Assembly (NCBI RefSeq): GCF_015711475.1
Contig: NZ_CP065027.1
Coordinates: forward strand, 744,001 to 808,000
Length of the DNA: 64,000 nucleotides
Direction of reading: 5' to 3'
DNA from: Actinomyces trachealis
GTDB taxonomy: Bacteria > Actinomycetota > Actinomycetes > Actinomycetales > Actinomycetaceae
The number at the start of each line of letters is the position of its first letter. Positions within the stretch are counted from its first letter, which is position 1. A program made the position numbers and the translations under genes. Of this stretch, positions 63,046 to 64,000 are shown one piece after another. The notes beneath the pieces are model-generated. The model saw only the letters and a list, made by a program, of their open reading frames with translations, searched no databases and was not told the DNA's origin.

Positions 63046-63928
63046 GTCTGGTGCAAGTTTTGGTGTCAGTTTGTGTGATTGTTTCGTTTTCGATTGGTGT
63101 GAGTTTGCCGAGCCGGGCTTGGCGGCGTCGGCGGTGGTAGGTCGCTTCGATCCAGTGGCGGATGGTGGTGGCTAGTTCCTGGCGGGTTTCCCACTTGCGG
63201 GTGTTGAGTACGTTCTTTTGTAAGAGCGCGAAGAAGGACTCCATGGCGGCGTTATCCGCACAGGTGCCGACCTGTCCCATGGACTGGGCCAGTCTGTAAG
63301 ACTGGGCGGCTTGTTGGTAGGCCTGGGAAGTGAACTGCGCGCCGCGGTTTGAATGGATTACACAACCGGCTGGCGGGTGCCTGTCTGCTACGGCTTGGGT
63401 CAACGCATTGACTGCTAAGGCAGCGTTCATCACGGCCGCACTGGTCAGGGCCACGATCCGGTTGGACCACACGTCCTTGATCGCCCACACATACAACTTT
63501 CCCTGCGTGGTGGGGTGTTCGGTGATGTCAGTAAGCCAGACCTGGTTAGGCCCCTCGGCGTGAAAGACCCGCCCAACCAGATCAGCTCCAACGCTTCTAG
63601 CGGGCTTGGCGGTCTTAGTCTTGGCCTTGCGTTTGGGCGCCGTGATAGCCTTAATTCCCAACTCGTGACAGATCGACCACACCGCGCGGCTAGCGATCTT
63701 GATTCCCTGGCGGGCTAGTTCATCAGTGATCAACCGGTAGCCAAAAGCAGGATCAGCACTATGGATGGCCACCACCCGTTCCTTCAACAGGCGCCGACGT
63801 TGTTCGAGCTGGCTTTGCCTACACCCGCGCCACCGATAGAAGGGCTGGCGAGCGATACCAAGCACCCGGCAGATCCGACTAACCGCTATACCCAAACCGG
63901 CTAGTTCTTCTACCAGGGGATAGATCAT
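63038..63928 (-). CDS. IS3-family transposase OrfB
   Basis: A 296-residue integrase-core transposase. The N-terminal HTH_21-like part (GLGIAVSRICRVLGIARQPFYRW) leads to the catalytic core. D134 lies in WLTDIT and E230 in DNAAMES, with the usual 35-residue spacing to the middle position 194. That position is Asn (IHSNRGAQF) where an Asp is expected, so catalysis is doubtful. The last residues (CTRPL) and the stop appear to come from flanking DNA. The start overlaps the stop of OrfA (ATGA), the usual arrangement. Confidence 0.85.
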   Translation of the reverse strand: MIYPLVEELAGLGIAVSRICRVLGIARQPFYRWRGCRQSQLEQRRRLLKERVVAIHSADPAFGYRLITDELARQGIKIASRAVWSICHELGIKAITAPKRKAKTKTAKPARSVGADLVGRVFHAEGPNQVWLTDITEHPTTQGKLYVWAIKDVWSNRIVALTSAAVMNAALAVNALTQAVADRHPPAGCVIHSNRGAQFTSQAYQQAAQSYRLAQSMGQVGTCADNAAMESFFALLQKNVLNTRKWETRQELATTIRHWIEATYHRRRRQARLGKLTPIENETITQTDTKTCTRPL

Positions 63929-64000
63929 TTTGGGTTGACATCACGGGCCAGGTAAGCCGCTACCCTTCTAAGAAGGAAACACTCTTCTTCCTTCAACCGC
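63046..64000 (-). mobile_element. IS3-family insertion sequence, incomplete at the window edge
   Basis: Element containing OrfB and the end of OrfA. It interrupts the ISL3 transposase near 63045; the presumed terminus is around 63046-63049 (TGGTGCAAG). The other end is outside the window, so terminal repeats and target duplication cannot be confirmed. Confidence 0.7.
63925..64000 (-). CDS. IS3-family OrfA, C-terminal end (runs off the window)
   Basis: The last 24 codons before the OrfB start read RLKEEECFLLRRVAAYLARD and then VNPK, matching the coiled-coil C-terminus of IS3 OrfA (usually RLKEEN followed by LKKAAAFFA). The TGA at 63925-63927 overlaps the OrfB ATG by two bases. The helix-turn-helix part is outside the window. 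Confidence 0.8.
   Translation of the reverse strand, partial: RLKEEECFLLRRVAAYLARDVNPK

Overview
The window is chromosomal DNA from a high-GC Gram-positive bacterium (Actinomycetota), most likely an Actinomyces-like member of the Actinomycetaceae. The basis is a 16S rRNA gene of Actinomyces type, a WhiB1-type regulator, a PdtaS-type histidine kinase, GatCAB, a long 23S gene typical of high-GC Gram-positives, and a 16S-23S spacer without tRNAs. Most genes show strong G/C bias at the third codon position, which produces many long antisense shadow frames.

Layout. (1) 1-4350: the start of a DEAD-box helicase running off the left edge, a ferritin-like protein, a small Cys/His protein, a YjbR-type protein, fumarase and a DUF1304 membrane protein. 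(2) 4410-9553: a zinc alcohol dehydrogenase, a PadR regulator, and a divergent four-gene Opu-type osmoprotectant ABC transporter, with a palindromic operator candidate between regulator and transporter. (3) 9723-16431: MFS exporter, thyA-folA, EcsC-like, OsmC and DUF2505 proteins, pdtaS and whiB1. (4) 16713-29715: an orphan FHA/FtsK triple-ATPase of EssC/EccC type, ligA with inserts, an L,D-transpeptidase, gatCAB and malic enzyme. (5) 29881-35692: an rRNA operon (16S-23S-5S) with promoter, processing stem and terminator. (6) 35791-48031: a ThrE-type exporter, a YidE/AspT-type transporter and the branched-chain amino-acid genes ilvB-ilvN-ilvC, leuB and ilvE. These are interspersed with two lipoproteins and a DUF559/AbiEi-like gene flanked by two identical 70-bp palindromes.

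(7) 48189-61441 is the accessory part: an LCP ligase, a 40-codon scar of a nucleotide-sugar dehydrogenase, a CgeB-like/GT2 fusion, an intact UDP-ManNAc dehydrogenase, and then a visibly A/T-richer block. That block holds an unknown coiled-coil protein, a GT2 + GT-B fusion, a methyltransferase + GT61 fusion, a frameshifted asparagine-synthetase-like gene and two tandem left-handed-beta-helix acyltransferases. I read this as a horizontally exchanged locus for a decorated cell-surface glycopolymer, attached by the LCP protein. Its left edge carries the dehydrogenase scar, and its right edge (61926-64000) is made of wrecked ISL3 elements and an IS3 element.

The most novel candidates are the unusual glycan locus (53117-61441), the orphan EssC-like ATPase with its internal tandem repeat, and the gene framed by the paired palindromes. 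No tRNA gene, CRISPR array or prophage was seen.
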